Origin: Thermomucor indicae-seudaticae
Lineage: Eukaryota > Mucoromycota > Mucoromycetes > Mucorales > Lichtheimiaceae
Reading direction: 5' to 3'
NCBI GenBank assembly: GCA_000787465.1
Contig: JSYX01000460.1
Location: 1-28,425 of the forward strand
Length of the DNA stretch: 28,425 nt
Of the stretch, positions 9,868 through 21,078 are shown in pieces. A model generated the notes under the pieces. It searched no databases, was not told where the DNA came from, and saw only the letters and a list, made by a program, of their open reading frames with translations. The position numbers and the translations under genes were made by a program. Each line of letters opens with the position of its first letter. Position 1 is the first letter of the stretch.

Positions 9868-12800
9868 TTAACGTCTTGGCTTTCGGAACAGCCAAACAAA
9901 GAACGTAAAGGCTATAACGTTAAAGATCCAGAATGCGAGCAGGATACCCCAATCTCGGTACCGGTGAGTAAAAGACCAGCCCAGTCTTGTGTAATAGTCG
10001 TCACCGTAGTTATACTGACAATAGTTACAGATCTCGGTGCTGTTCAAAGAGTCCTCGTCGATATAACCAGGCCCGCCGGATGCAAAGAATTCTCGTGTAT
10101 ACTCCTCGCATGTTTGTCCCGGAGGAGGGCGAAACTGGAGAAAGTCCTTCGGAGAACAATGTACCTTCAGACCGTGCAATTCATTGATCATGAAGCCTTC
10201 GATTAAGTAGTGATAAGGATCCAGCCAGTACATCCATGCACTCCAGAAGTGTGGCATAGCAGTCGGTGGTTGCATGATACCGGCGAACAGAATGAGAATA
10301 GACGAGAAGAACGGGTTGATGACGGCAGCCATGGTAGGAGTGGTGGAGAAGGAAGCAATCAAGAAGCCAAAGGAAACGGCAAAGCCCAAGAACGTTCCGA
10401 AAACCAAGTAAAAGTAGCCGATACGATCGGATGAATGCTGCAAACCAGCTGTCCAGTAGAAACAGAACATGAACAGAGCATCTGGAGAGTTGGGAGGGCA
10501 AGTTCAGTTACCGTCTGTCATCAGAGCTGTGTAAAGTCGCGTATAACCTACCAAAGACCCAAATGTATGGCATCTCAACCAGGATACAGGAGATAGCGAA
10601 TGGCGCCCATCCATAGTATTTGGACGCATGTTCACGTCGGAACCATTGGCGTTCTTCCATAAATCTGGGTTGAGCAAGCACAATCATCGAGTTCGCCATA
10701 ATCAAGGTGGTGAAGATACAGAACAATCTAGTGCAAAGTCGATCAGCAAGCTATTTGCAATTATGCACCTATTGCAAGTAACACTTTACCTGTTATTCAT
10801 ATCGGCTGCCGTATCGCCAAGCTTCCAGAAAGAAAATCCAGACAAGAGAGCTATAAAGACGACCTTGAATAGACGACCGACATTGTACGAAGGAGAGCGC
10901 CACCAGGACACGTTCATACGCTTGTAGACCAGCCAGAATTGTTGCCAGAAGTTTAGAGAATAAGTCTTTGGCTTCTTATGCTGATTCTGGTCCACTTCAC
11001 TGTGGATGCGCTCCAGCTCTTCATTAAGCTTCTTGGCCTCTTCGGACTTCTCCCAGATATCAGCCCAGTCTGCTTGCGCAACGCCAGCTGTACCAGCACC
11101 AACGACTTCCAGAATGTATTCGGCGGGGTTGGCGCTCGGAGAGCACTTGGAGGCACCGTGCGATTCAAAGTACTCGATCATCGTACGACAATCAGGGCCG
11201 ATTTCGCCATGGTAAGCCGTTCTACCGCCTCGGACCAAAAGCAGAATGTGGTCAAAGTAGCTGAAAAGGGTAGCCGAAGGCTGGTGAATGGTGCAGAGAA
11301 CGGGCCAGCCAGCATCAGCAAGCTTGCGAATGAAGCGGACAATGTTGAACGAAGATTGAGCATCGAGACCAGAGGTGGGTTCATCCAAGAACAGCAACTT
11401 TGGTTTCGCAACCAATTCGACACCAATCGTTAGACGTTTGCGTTCTTCGACCGAGATACCCTTGTTACTACTCGCTGTCCCAATCAATGCATCCGCAATG
11501 TTTTCCATTTCCAGCAAGCCAATGATTTGCTCAACATAAGCATCCTTCTCCTCTTTCGAGACTTCGGCAGGCTGTCTCAGGTAAGCCGAGAACTTGAGAG
11601 CTTCACGCACGGTGGCATTGGGGTTGTGGACATCCATTTGCTCGCAGTAACCAGTAATGCGCTCAAAGTCGCTGAAGAGCTTCTCGCCGTTCAGGTACAT
11701 ACGACCTTCGATCTTGCCAATCGTCTTGCGTCGCGACAGAACATCCAAAAGGGTAGTCTTGCCTGCACCGGAAGAACCCATCAGAGCTGTGAGGTGACCG
11801 GGTCGAACAAGGCCTCCTACATCGCACAGCAGTTGTCGATGGCCACCCTTGACGGGAACAGTGTAATTGATATGTTGCCAGGAGAACGTTGTGCCTTCAG
11901 TGACGGCTTCAAGTTCCTGTTTAGCCTTTGACTCGGAAACGAGCCCTTCGCCTTCCTTAGGGGCGCGGCCGCGCTTGTAAACCTTGACCTGCGAACCGCC
12001 TCCGCCACCCATGTCCAAATATTCCATAAAGAGGCAAGTCATGACAGTAAAGAACAAGAAGAACAGTACGACAGCCACAAAGTCGATCCAGCGTTCCCAC
12101 GTGTTGTAGCCAAAAGTTGCCTTCAGATAGTTATCGCCGAGCACAGCAGAGTCTCCAGGCTGTGCACCGTGAACGCTGCAAGACTTGTACGCTTGATCCG
12201 TATAACTGGGTCCCGATGGAACAGAGTTTCCTTCGCCGATGCAAGAAAAGTGGTTGCCGTGCATCTCGTTGGATATGATTGCTTTATAAGCGTAAGCCAT
12301 CGGATTGATCCAGTAGATCCACATCAGCCATGGATGCATGAGCGTATAAGGGATCAAATAACCAGAGTAGATAAGAAAAGCGACCAGAACGACACTGGAC
12401 GTTTGAGAGCCAATAAAGAAGTTGGGCGAGAAACTGCCAAACATACGGAAGAAACCGTTCATGGCCAGATTGATAAAGATGAGGTTCACCATGTATGTGA
12501 AATACTACAAGGACGGGTGAGTCTGGAGTGGATAATATTTTCTCATAGCAGTTCAAGCATACCTGTCCAGCCGTTAGAGCCAAGCCGCTCATAAAGTATA
12601 CACAGAGTTCAAAGATCACGACCTGTATAACAGCCAAAGGTACATCTGCGATTACTTGGGCGATATAAAAGAACAGTGGCCTGTACAATGCAAAGGATTT
12701 GTGTTTCTCCAGGACACCACGCCCTTGCATAAAACCGGCAAGTTCCGCCTGGCAGATCAATGAGTTGAAAGTCAAACTGAAGAATAGAAAACCTCCGCGG

Positions 12801-14642
12801 GAAAAGGCACCAGCGGCGTCCCTGGGCATCTTGAAGAAGACCGAAGCCATGATCAGACCTTTCACAATGACACCACCGTAGCGGGAAACCAATGCGCCCT
12901 TGTCACCTACAAGCGTTACAGTAACCCAAAAATCAGCAAAGCCGTAACATCAGGATTCGGAACTGGATGAATATCGTACCCCATATCAATTGAAATTGAC
13001 GTATCGTCAATGCCTTAATTTGTTGAAACGGCGTGGCTGTGTATGGAGAGCGTTTTCTTGCGTGCTTTTGATGCGCTTCTTCCACGGCTTTGCGGAATGC
13101 AATATCAGGACGAGTCCGCTCAACTTCCGCTTCATACTCTGCACAATCTCGCTGCATTTTCTTGTAGATCTCCGAGTTCTTGTAAGCCTCCTCGAATTCA
13201 GCAGGCGTCTGTGGTACCTTGCCTTCGTATCCAGGCTTGGGCTCGCGTTCGAGATGATTGCTGATACCAGTCAAAAAGTCTGGAGTAGACTTGCGGGGCG
13301 GAGCATAGAAACCCATGTCTTCAAAGTACTGGCGAGCTGTACTCACGGACCCAAAGTAAATACAGCGACCTTCGTAGAGCACCAAAGTCAGATCGAAGAG
13401 GTTAAATATGCTGTCTGACGCCTGATAGAGCGTTGCAATCGTTGTCTTCTTGAGAATATCGGTCATGATACGAAGAGAGCGCACATAGTCGAGAGCAGAC
13501 GAGGCATCAAGACCACGAGTACTGCAGTCCCAGCAGTTGATGCAAGACCCCGTCGTCATTTGCTCTGCAATGGTCAGACGCTTGCGTTCACCTCCAGAAA
13601 GACCACGGATAAATTCGTTGCCCACCATGGTATCCATCTGCCTCGTCAAGCCCAGCATGTTGCCAAGCATGTACAAGACATTGTCGATGAAGTCCCTTTT
13701 GGCTTGACCTTGAAGCCGTTTGCCGGGAGTCTTGAGACGTAATGCAAATTTCAAGGTTTGTCTGGCCGTCAAGGTTGGATAGTTGATGTCCTCTTCTTCG
13801 TTGTAGCAGACTTCGCCTCGATAATACTTGCCAAATTCTTTCGAATCGATGCCACCGTACTTGATATCGCCAGTAATGCTTGTGTAGCCTTTGCGCATTT
13901 CTGACATGATCTTCAACAGTGTTGTACATCCAGCACCAGGACGACCAAGAACTAGGAGCATCTGGCCCGGTTTACAGTGACAGCTGATATCCTTCAATAT
14001 CGTACGGTCATGACCTTGCTTTCGACCCCATTGCCAGAACTTGAAGATGCCTTCAAATACAGTCAAGGTGGTAGGTATCCACTGGGCATCGGCACCAAGT
14101 CCCTAACATTGCCAGAAGAACATGTGTAAGAAAGACAGCGTGTCATATAGTTGACTGGATAGTAATTGGCGCTTTTCGTTTCTTACCATGACCGTGAGAT
14201 TTTTGACGACCAAACCAAGCTCCTTCCGCTGAAACCCTTGTTCGGCTTTTTGTCTGTCGATGCCCGATAAAAAGTCTGTGAGATCAAATCGCTCTTGGGC
14301 GCCCTTTTCAGCCGTGTCGGTGTCTGGAGCAACAGCTGACTGGCGAGTCAGTTCTCGTCGCATCTCTTCATAATTGCTAATGGCTTCTTCGATATCCACT
14401 GCATTTCCATTGCGTTCGCCAAATCCACCGACGCTGGTCTTTGCTCGCTTCAGCGGCTCATAGGTGAACGCACTGCTTCGTCTTGTTTGCTTGCTGAAGC
14501 TTTTTGCGAGTGGATCTGGTGAAGCCGGAGTCTCTTCTGTTTCTTCCAGTTCTTCTGCTTCTTCTACGCGATCGTCATGGTGATCATGTGAATCAGCGCT
14601 CCATGGCTGTGGTTGGTATTCAGCAGGTTCCGCATCCATCAT
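9868..14642 (-). CDS. PDR-type ABC transporter (ABCG subfamily), full length
   Basis: Six exons, 14187-14642, 12980-14102, 12563-12906, 10790-12504, 10552-10727, 9868-10481, close in frame to 1475 aa, the usual length for pleiotropic drug resistance pumps. Layout is NBD1-TMD1-NBD2-TMD2. NBD1 has the degenerate PDR Walker A GRPGAGCTTLL (Cys for the Lys; about residue 205), the signature LSGGERKR and WDCSTRGLDASSA. NBD2 has a canonical Walker A GSSGAGKTTLL (about 884), the diverged signature ISVEERKR and Walker B LLFLDEPTSGLDA. Thus one composite ATP site is probably non-hydrolytic, as known for the family. Between WGDKGALVSRYG and the C-terminal WLFRKPRR lie the membrane segments, including YWINPMAYAYKA and YWLDPYHYLIEGF. 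It is predicted to sit in the plasma membrane and export hydrophobic compounds; the substrate cannot be told from sequence. The gene is intact, with start ATGATG at 14642 and TATAAAG 56 bases upstream. It is head-to-head with a Zn2Cys6 regulator. Confidence 0.95.
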
Positions 14643-14697
14643 ACGGAAATGATGAAAGAAGCAGAGTCTATATCAAGGGTTAGCCTAAATGCGTTTT

Positions 14698-14704
14698 CTT
14701 TATA
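14698..14704 (-). promoter_or_regulatory. TATA box of the ABC transporter gene
   Basis: CTTTATA on the plus strand reads TATAAAG on the gene strand, 56-62 bases upstream of the ATG at 14642. It is a good match to a core promoter TATA element. Confidence 0.45.
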
Positions 14705-15525
14705 TCATAATGCTGTTTGAAACCCGCCACTAACCAGCATCGTTCTGCGTTGAACGTTATTCCCACGTCTGAATAAGATTATAACCCCCTGCTCTCTTCT
14801 GGACACTCCACACCCCAGTATCGACCTTTTACCAGTAGAGTCACTGGATACAATTCGCAAGAAGGATATGACCTTTCGGTTTCTTGAACCCGAATCTTGC
14901 GCAACAACACGGACATCATTGCTTTAGCGGTATCTGCGCGATATGAGAGTCACCATGGTAACAAAGTAAACTGATCTCTACATCGGAAGTCTCGATTATT
15001 CGCGCCACTAGAGCTGTAATCGTTACATAGAGACTGTTCTTATATCACGCGGACATTGTATGAAAACGGGGAAAATATTCTGCTTGAAAGACATCTTTCT
15101 TGAAGGAAAATCACATCTTTTGCTCTCTGCTGGTCCTGAACTACGGCAGGAGTTGAATCATGCGGGCAATCTATTAACTTATACGCGCAAACCGTTGAGG
15201 AAGTCTGGTCTTGATTTAAGAATCTCGCTGTAGCTGATGTTGGAGATACACTCATATTATCCTTCAAAGTCTCTCCGCCAAAGAACTTTTCGTTTACGCG
15301 TACAACCTGTAGCTGATGAGTATCATATCAATTGCTTGCCCCAAACGGTCGAGTACCATGGTGCTTTATAGGATCGATGAATCACAGTGGTACTTATTGT
15401 GGACTCAAAGGTATTTGTCTATGGCTTTCGAGGAGTTGCGGTGTTCACTATTATGCTTGGTTTGGAAGCATTAGATGGCTATCAAAAGATATTTGATTCA
15501 GGTTGCAATTAAGGTTGTCCTTAGT

Positions 15526-15539
15526 ATTGGCCCGCCAAT
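15526..15539. promoter_or_regulatory. Near-palindrome ATTGGCCCGCCAAT, recurrent 10-mer site 3
   Basis: Two CCAAT cores face each other around CCCG in the region between the transporter and the Zn2Cys6 gene. The inner TTGGCCCGCC (15527-15536) is identical to words at 5010 and 8205. A symmetric CCAAT-bearing site between divergent genes could serve both directions (inference). Confidence 0.4.
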
Positions 15540-15921
15540 ACACCCGCGCTGTAAGAGAAATATCTTGTGTACTGCGTACCGGATCAATGCAATGCCAAGG
15601 CGTGTGCCACCATCGGGTTCCTGGGGTATATGGGATCGTCCTCAGACAGACAAAAGCAGTCACTCGACTTAGAATGCAATGGCCATTCAACGAACACGAG
15701 ACGTCGAATCATCATCAACGCTATTGGCACACCGTCTAAAGATAGAGTCCAAGCATAGAGCGAGAGTGTCCTATGTGATGCCAGAACGATCATCGCAGCT
15801 GGACATGTGAGGAAGGAGTAGCAACTGTACGTTGTGACTGCTTTTGTCTGTCCGAAGAAAATCCCCAAATTCAAAATCTTGCGCTTGGCATTTTTTACTC
15901 TGCTCCTCATGTAGTTGTAGC

Positions 15922-17941
15922 ATGCCAAGGACTAGTCCATGTCAGAGTAGGCAGCCTTTCTTTCTGCCACCACTTAATATTTCCTCATAATCGACAAGAC
16001 TGCAAAAGGCAGCGGCGTAAATGCGAACGGAAACTTGATTCGTCTACTTGTTTAAGGTGCGAAAGATTAAGGTACAAATGTGTACTGTTCATCGAACGAC
16101 AATCGACGGACTCCGAGTTGGAAAGCTCCTTGAAAGACGAATTGCAGTATTGGAGGGATCAATTGGCAGAATTAGAAGATTGCTTTCGAAATCTGCAACT
16201 GCAAAAAGCGCAAGTCCAGCGTATCACGTCGAAACCGGATCGGTTACTGGACGCACCAGATACTGAGAATACCGGGACAAAACCAGAGCCCATTGCGCAA
16301 TCCTCACCGATTTGGGAATTGAGGATAGTTGACGGACAACTTTTCCTGGAATCCAGCAAAAGAAGTGTCCCTGAGCTTCTGATGTATGGCCGCGCGTTTA
16401 ACCAGTATCTTGCGCCGTTCAAGGGTCATTTTGTCACCACCAATCGCTTCTCGTTTCAAGGGCAACGCTTGTGGCGTGTATCAGCAGCAGCCCAGTCCTT
16501 GCTACACTCACCTATCGAATCAGCATCAGACTGTTTTCCCAAAGATCGCAATATACCAGCTTTGGTCGATCAACTTGTACAGATGTACATACGGAAATAA
16601 ACCCGGGTTGTCCGCTGGTCCATGTTCCAACTTTCGTTAAATACTACCGGCAGCTTAAAGATCCTCTAAAGTCCCCGGTTATACTAGCAATATGCGTAAA
16701 TATCTGTATTAACCCGTGCATACGAGTCAGCACGTCTGCGCATCAAAGACGACGTATGGCCGACTTCTTTTATCTTAAATGCCGAAGTTTATTACTAGAC
16801 ATCTTTGACAGATCCCCGCCATGTTTGGAAACGGTCATAGCCATCAATCTTATGCAAAGATATCTCGAATCTGGCACACTGCAACTGAAAGAAGCGAGGC
16901 GATTATTTACCATAGCAATGCTGATCTGCGAATACCTCAAGCCAATCTACGAAAGTCTTCAGACCCCATTCATTCAGAGGGTCGTTTATGAAAGAAATGC
17001 AATGTTCGCGAAAATCACTATACAAACCTTCGAATTCATGCTGGAAAATACCGACGGAATTGGAGTCTATTATAGAAAGCTGGCCTTGACCGCACTGCCA
17101 GGGGAATGCAAAGAAACTGAACGCAACCTCGAGATGTTTGCGCATCTGCTGAGATTGGTAACGTCAAAAACTTTCGTTGAGATTATGGTACGCGTTCGCC
17201 CTTGTAAGCATATGCCATAACATATTTACCTTGTGTGTTTCTCTAGGCACAAGTGAACCGTATCGCGCGCGGAAGTGTAGGAGAGCTTGCAGCTGAAACA
17301 ATCTTGGAATACGAGACTACAGTGAAGAAACGGTGGAATAGCTTACCTCCATATCTTCGTCTGGATGATGAACCTTTCGAGGTGGATGCAAGAGAAGCCG
17401 TGAGGAGGTCCAATTGCCCGCGGCAGCTTTTGCTTTTTGCCTTTTCCAATTCATTTACTATGGTAGCGCACGCGGGTCTTGTGAAGCCGTTATCACCGAT
17501 TGATCATGATGAGCGCAAGGAACAGCTGCTGTCAGTTCTGCATCAACATATAGTTTCCCAAAGTTTAAGGTCATGCGAAGCTTTGATCTACACACTGATC
17601 CAGTTGCCGCTACGCAAGTTTACGGTATTCTGTAAGTTGTCCGTTATGAGGATGAGTTGCATTATCTCACAAGACCATTCCAAGTCGTGTTCGGTTTTAT
17701 CAGGAGTATTGCAGACAGTCTCTCTTGGCTAGCGACTTCGGTTGAAGTGCGCTTCCCGGATGACGTGAGGAAAGCCTTTGCTGAATGTATCCAGAAGATT
17801 GAAGAAGCCCTGCCAATAGACGATTATAATCAACACTCATCCCAGGATATCCGGTCTCTTGTGGTTTCAAGTGAAAACGTATCCCTTAACGATTACAAAA
17901 ATCATCCGCTACCGGGATATGAATCGTCAGAGACGTCGTGA
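15922..17941 (+). CDS. Zn2Cys6 fungal transcription factor with two apparent frame breaks
   Basis: Exon 1 is only 25 nt (15922-15946); a 52-nt GT-AG intron leads to 15999. Splicing completes the zinc cluster C-x2-C-x6-C-x8-C-x2-C-x6-C (CQNCKRQRRKC ... CLRCERLRYKC), followed by a short coiled coil (LKDELQYWRDQLAELE). The middle region (NPGCPLVHVPTFVKYYRQL, then helical blocks to 17187) resembles the fungal-specific regulatory domain. A 59-nt intron (17188-17246) is clean. Two breaks remain. Near 16590 the reading LVDQLVQMYI stops, and INPGCPLVH continues in another frame. Near 17625-17650 the frame again changes before DELHYLTRPFQVVFGF. Each would be healed by one extra base next to a short homopolymer. 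At the second site a 56-nt intron (GTTTAC ... CACAAG) is possible but removes conserved-looking residues. Either it is a decaying gene, or the sequence has errors, or unusual introns exist. It lies head-to-head with the ABCG pump and may have regulated it. Confidence 0.75.
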
Positions 17942-19271
17942 AAATTTTGGTATCCCTAGTTGGTTTACAGTCACACCGCGAACGAGGAGGCAAGTCTCAA
18001 GCATTTATGAAAGCTATCGCGGACAATGCTTTTAATTGTCGCCTTAGAAAATGCGATAATGTACTATTAGATTGCAGTCCTTTGAATAAAAATTCTAGCC
18101 ATATAGAGTGTAAAGAGTAAAATAGTCTCCGTTTTTGTAGGTTTCTCGCAGTGTTTCTGGCTATTCCATACTATTACAGGTCTGTACAATCCCAAGTAAC
18201 CGAAGAATACTTGAAAAACTCGAACGCCTTCGGAACCTACGGTTCTAAACGCAGTGTGCCGGATCACCCGCTTGTCCGGATGCCCTTGTACCGCTCGCAA
18301 GTACGGGATATACGGAGTTCGGGCAGGCAATTTGTCTCCGGATCGGCACAGGACAAAAACAGGATTCGAATATGGCTTCGGAGGGATATGAACGTATCTC
18401 GTTGCTTCCTGCTTGTGCACATGCTCTTGGCGCCTGATCAAATTCTGATTATTATCGGTTCTTTCTGACTTAGAGACGCTATAAATCTCATGTTTCCGCT
18501 TGCATTCTACAGAAATTCCCTGAATAGCGATAGGCTCACGCGTTTTGATTCGAGCATGGCATTTCAAACGGACACTTGGCTCGGTTGCCGTTAGATTCTT
18601 CGGGGCACACGCGTATCAAAAGTTGGAGAGGACTTTTGGGCCATGTTTACGGAAATGCATCCGAAAGTTCCAGGGCACCCCGTGTTCTCAAGCCAACTTT
18701 CTCTAGTCAGTGTCTGTCGGAAGCAAAGCGCAGCTCATGGCCGAGAAGCGGAGTCAGCGCAGCATGGAGTCCATGGCTTGAAATATGTGGGTTCCGGCAA
18801 TTTTCCTGTTGGATTCCCAAGAGATATTTGAACAGTTTTGAAAACTTGCTTACGTTAGTAATACAGTAGCAAGTCGATACTGCAGCAGGAGCCAGTTTTG
18901 ATGGGAAACCCGGGTGAACGTCACGGAGCTCAAACTGTTTTTGGAATCGCCTGAAAAGGCTGCTTTCCGATCCTATCCTTTTTATCCACTTCTTTTGCTC
19001 TGCCTTCCGCTGTTGACCCATAAACTATGCCAAGACGCTGCTGCTGCATAATTCCTCTTCGAGGTGGGACCATTATACTGAGTATCTTGATAACAGTAAG
19101 CAACAAAGAACGTCTATGTAAAGTCAAGTCTGGTGCCTGAAACGTCTGCAACCGGATAGGTGGTCTCAGCACTCTTAATCGTCATTACGTTTGCAAAAAA
19201 GAATCGTAAGCTGGAAATGGGACTAAGCAATGCCATCACCTTGTGCTGACTGGTTTTTCTGGTTTAAAGCC
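17942..19271. other. Long intergenic region with unassigned overlapping open frames
   Basis: A 166-codon frame on the minus strand (18067-18567) overlaps a 105-codon frame on the plus strand (18151-18468). Neither shows a recognisable domain, signal peptide or clear splice-linked neighbours, and lengths like these are expected a few times by chance in this much DNA. No repeat or RNA is recognised. The last few hundred bases should hold the promoter of the membrane-protein gene. Confidence 0.4.
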
Positions 19272-20119
19272 ATGGTCATGCACCTTTCGATAGTTCACCC
19301 ATTTTTACCCTGGGTTGCGATTATATTTTACGGTAAGCCGGGTTCACAACTCTGCTGCTGTCCTGGCCCCGCCAGCTAACCATACGAAATTTCAAAACGC
19401 GCAGCCTTAACTGGGGTTATTGGCGTATACGGTACTTTGGCATCGATGGTTGTAAGTATTGGAGATAGCGAAAAAAACGCCGTTTTATGGCATAAAACTC
19501 ATGGGAAGGTGTATTAGGGCAACTTAGGGATGATGCGACTGTATAAAACCCTGTTTTGGTTCTTCCTTGTATTTTTGCTATGCATTTGGCAAGCTATCGA
19601 TTTCGTTCTGGCCCTCGTGAACAGGTCAAAAAGCCAGAAAACATGTGAGGCGGCCAATCCATCATCAAGTAACGAAACTTCCGGGTTGGGCGACAAATCG
19701 ATTTCCGTGGGAGGCTATACCACGACATTTTTGGGAATGCAACTTGGCAATACATACGGTTTAGCCAATTGTGCTCAGGCTGTGCAAGCTGGTGTGATCG
19801 GTCTTGCCATTCTGCTTTTTGTCGGTCAGCTAGCGATGGTGAGTTGTTTGCAATGGGGATTGTTCTGTTCGAGACGTACTCAATGTGCCCTTTGTACACC
19901 CACTAGTTCTATTTTGCGACAGTCGTTGGGTCATACACAACAAAACTGCGCGAGAGGAACCTTGGTCATCGCTTACGGGACGATGAGTGGAGTGATAACC
20001 TCGACGAATTGGCAATGAGTTATCGTAACGATGCCCGGAACGCACCAAAGTATCGCATGAATGATCTCAACAAAAGCTCAGGCAACAAATTCCTGAAGAA
20101 GTTCAAATTCGGCAAGTAA
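19272..20119 (+). CDS. Small multi-pass membrane protein, unknown function
   Basis: Four exons, 19272-19332, 19405-19451, 19518-19838, 19907-20119, all with GT-AG junctions in phase, give 213 aa. Hydrophobic segments are at about residues 8-36 (FLPWVAIIFYALTGVIGVYG), 41-65 (LFWFFLVFLLCIWQAIDFV) and a long one at about 115-145 (GVIGLAILLFVGQLAM continuing to FYFATVV across the last junction). A polar loop with several Ser and Thr lies between the second and third. The C-terminal tail is basic and ends KKFKFGK. The topology resembles tetraspan/MARVEL-like small membrane proteins of zygomycete fungi, but no motif fixes a family. The first two exons are short; they were accepted because they extend the hydrophobic N-terminus in phase with good splice sites (GTAAGC, GTAAGT). 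A shorter start at 19530 is the alternative. Confidence 0.7.
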
Positions 20120-20779
20120 CTGTATTTAAAGAACATTATAATACTGTATTTTGAGGGAGGATTTGCACAACTAGGAATGTAATCTGCATCAACTGAATTA
20201 CCAAGTTTGCGCTGTAGACGATGAAAATTGACACTATTAGAACCCCAAGTTTTACGTAATAGTCTTTTATCCATACTTACTTTACGAGAGCAAAGTTTGG
20301 CTCAGTTGATGCAAGCATCCCCAGTAGCACAAGCATTTCCTCTCAATGAGTACTGGGTCAAAACCGATATGGATCAGAAGCTTACCAAAGTAAATTGTAA
20401 ACATCAAACGGTGTTTTCTACCGCGACATCAAATGGCTGATGGTTATGTTCTGCAAAATATTGCCGGACGCGTCTTGTTCTCAATGACAGTCTCAGCACT
20501 GTAGTGAAGATTTCGCGCAGCATTGACATCTCGCCGCCGGACTGTGCCACAGCTCCACCATAAAAATTAGCATTTGCAGGCAACCGTATTGTAGACATAT
20601 GCCTTTTACAGGCTCGCACAGCGTGCAGCGAGTGATTTTCAAAGACTTTGATGTTTTCCAAATTGCGACGGCGGCATGCCACTTTGCTGCATATTTGTGA
20701 AATAAGGTACTCATCGATTGGCACGAGGACGAGTTTAAATTGATTTTCGGCCTGTTTAATTCTACATTGAATTTATCCA
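20120..20779. other. Intergenic region with an unassigned minus-strand frame
   Basis: An open frame at 20404-20724 (-) of 106 codons overlaps others in different frames. I recognise no domain in it. It could be a degraded gene or chance. The region sits between the membrane-protein stop and repeat copy 3. Confidence 0.35.
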
Positions 20780-21046
20780 TTAACCGCCCCCCACTGGTAA
20801 AAGGTGTGAGGTTGATCCCCACTGCGGCGGGAATACCAAAGTGGTAAGTAACATCTTTTATAACGGAGAGCGAAGTAAAACGTCTCTAACGATGATTGAA
20901 CTTATGTGCTGTTCGAGGCACATTTTGCGTTGACTGAAAGTCAAGTTTCAGCGGAAGGTAATTATTGATCCAACGTAAATCGTGTCCACAATTGATGCAA
21001 AATAGTCTACACTTTTAAGTAGCGCAAAAGTCTAATAAATAGACAA
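20780..21046. repeat. Dispersed TA-flanked element, copy 3
   Basis: It shares TTAACCGCC, GCGGGAATACC, GTGGTAAGTAACAT, AGCGGAAGGTA and ATCCAACGTAAATC with copy 2 (5856-6098). It shares TTTAAGTAGCGCAAAAGTC with copy 1 (1-57). The right end is ACAA followed by TA at 21047-21048. It holds a central stretch (about 20860-20930) not found in copy 2. The word GGTTGATCCCC resembles a tRNA-type B box, but is one base short of the consensus spacing. It ends 33 bases from the stop codon of the WD40 gene. Confidence 0.6.
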
Positions 21047-21078
21047 TAAAACCCGCATTCTTGTATGTAAAGATCCCA

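Larger units (their letters stand above)
14643..15921. other. Divergent promoter region between the ABCG pump and the Zn2Cys6 factor
   Basis: This 1.28-kb gap holds the 5' regions of both genes. It contains several CGG triplets, the half-site type bound by Zn2Cys6 proteins (near 14914, 14928, 14979, 15050, 15579). It also holds the near-palindrome at 15526-15539. Open frames at 15451-15928 overlap on both strands and show no domain; I treat them as chance. Confidence 0.45.

Noticed and set aside
9868..14066. Several plus-strand and alternate-frame ORFs within the transporter
   Set aside because: The minus-strand exons encode an unmistakable ABCG protein; the others are shadows.
20404..20822. 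Degraded transposase on the minus strand next to repeat copy 3
   Set aside because: No DDE, helix-turn-helix or zinc motif could be recognised; kept only as an unassigned frame.
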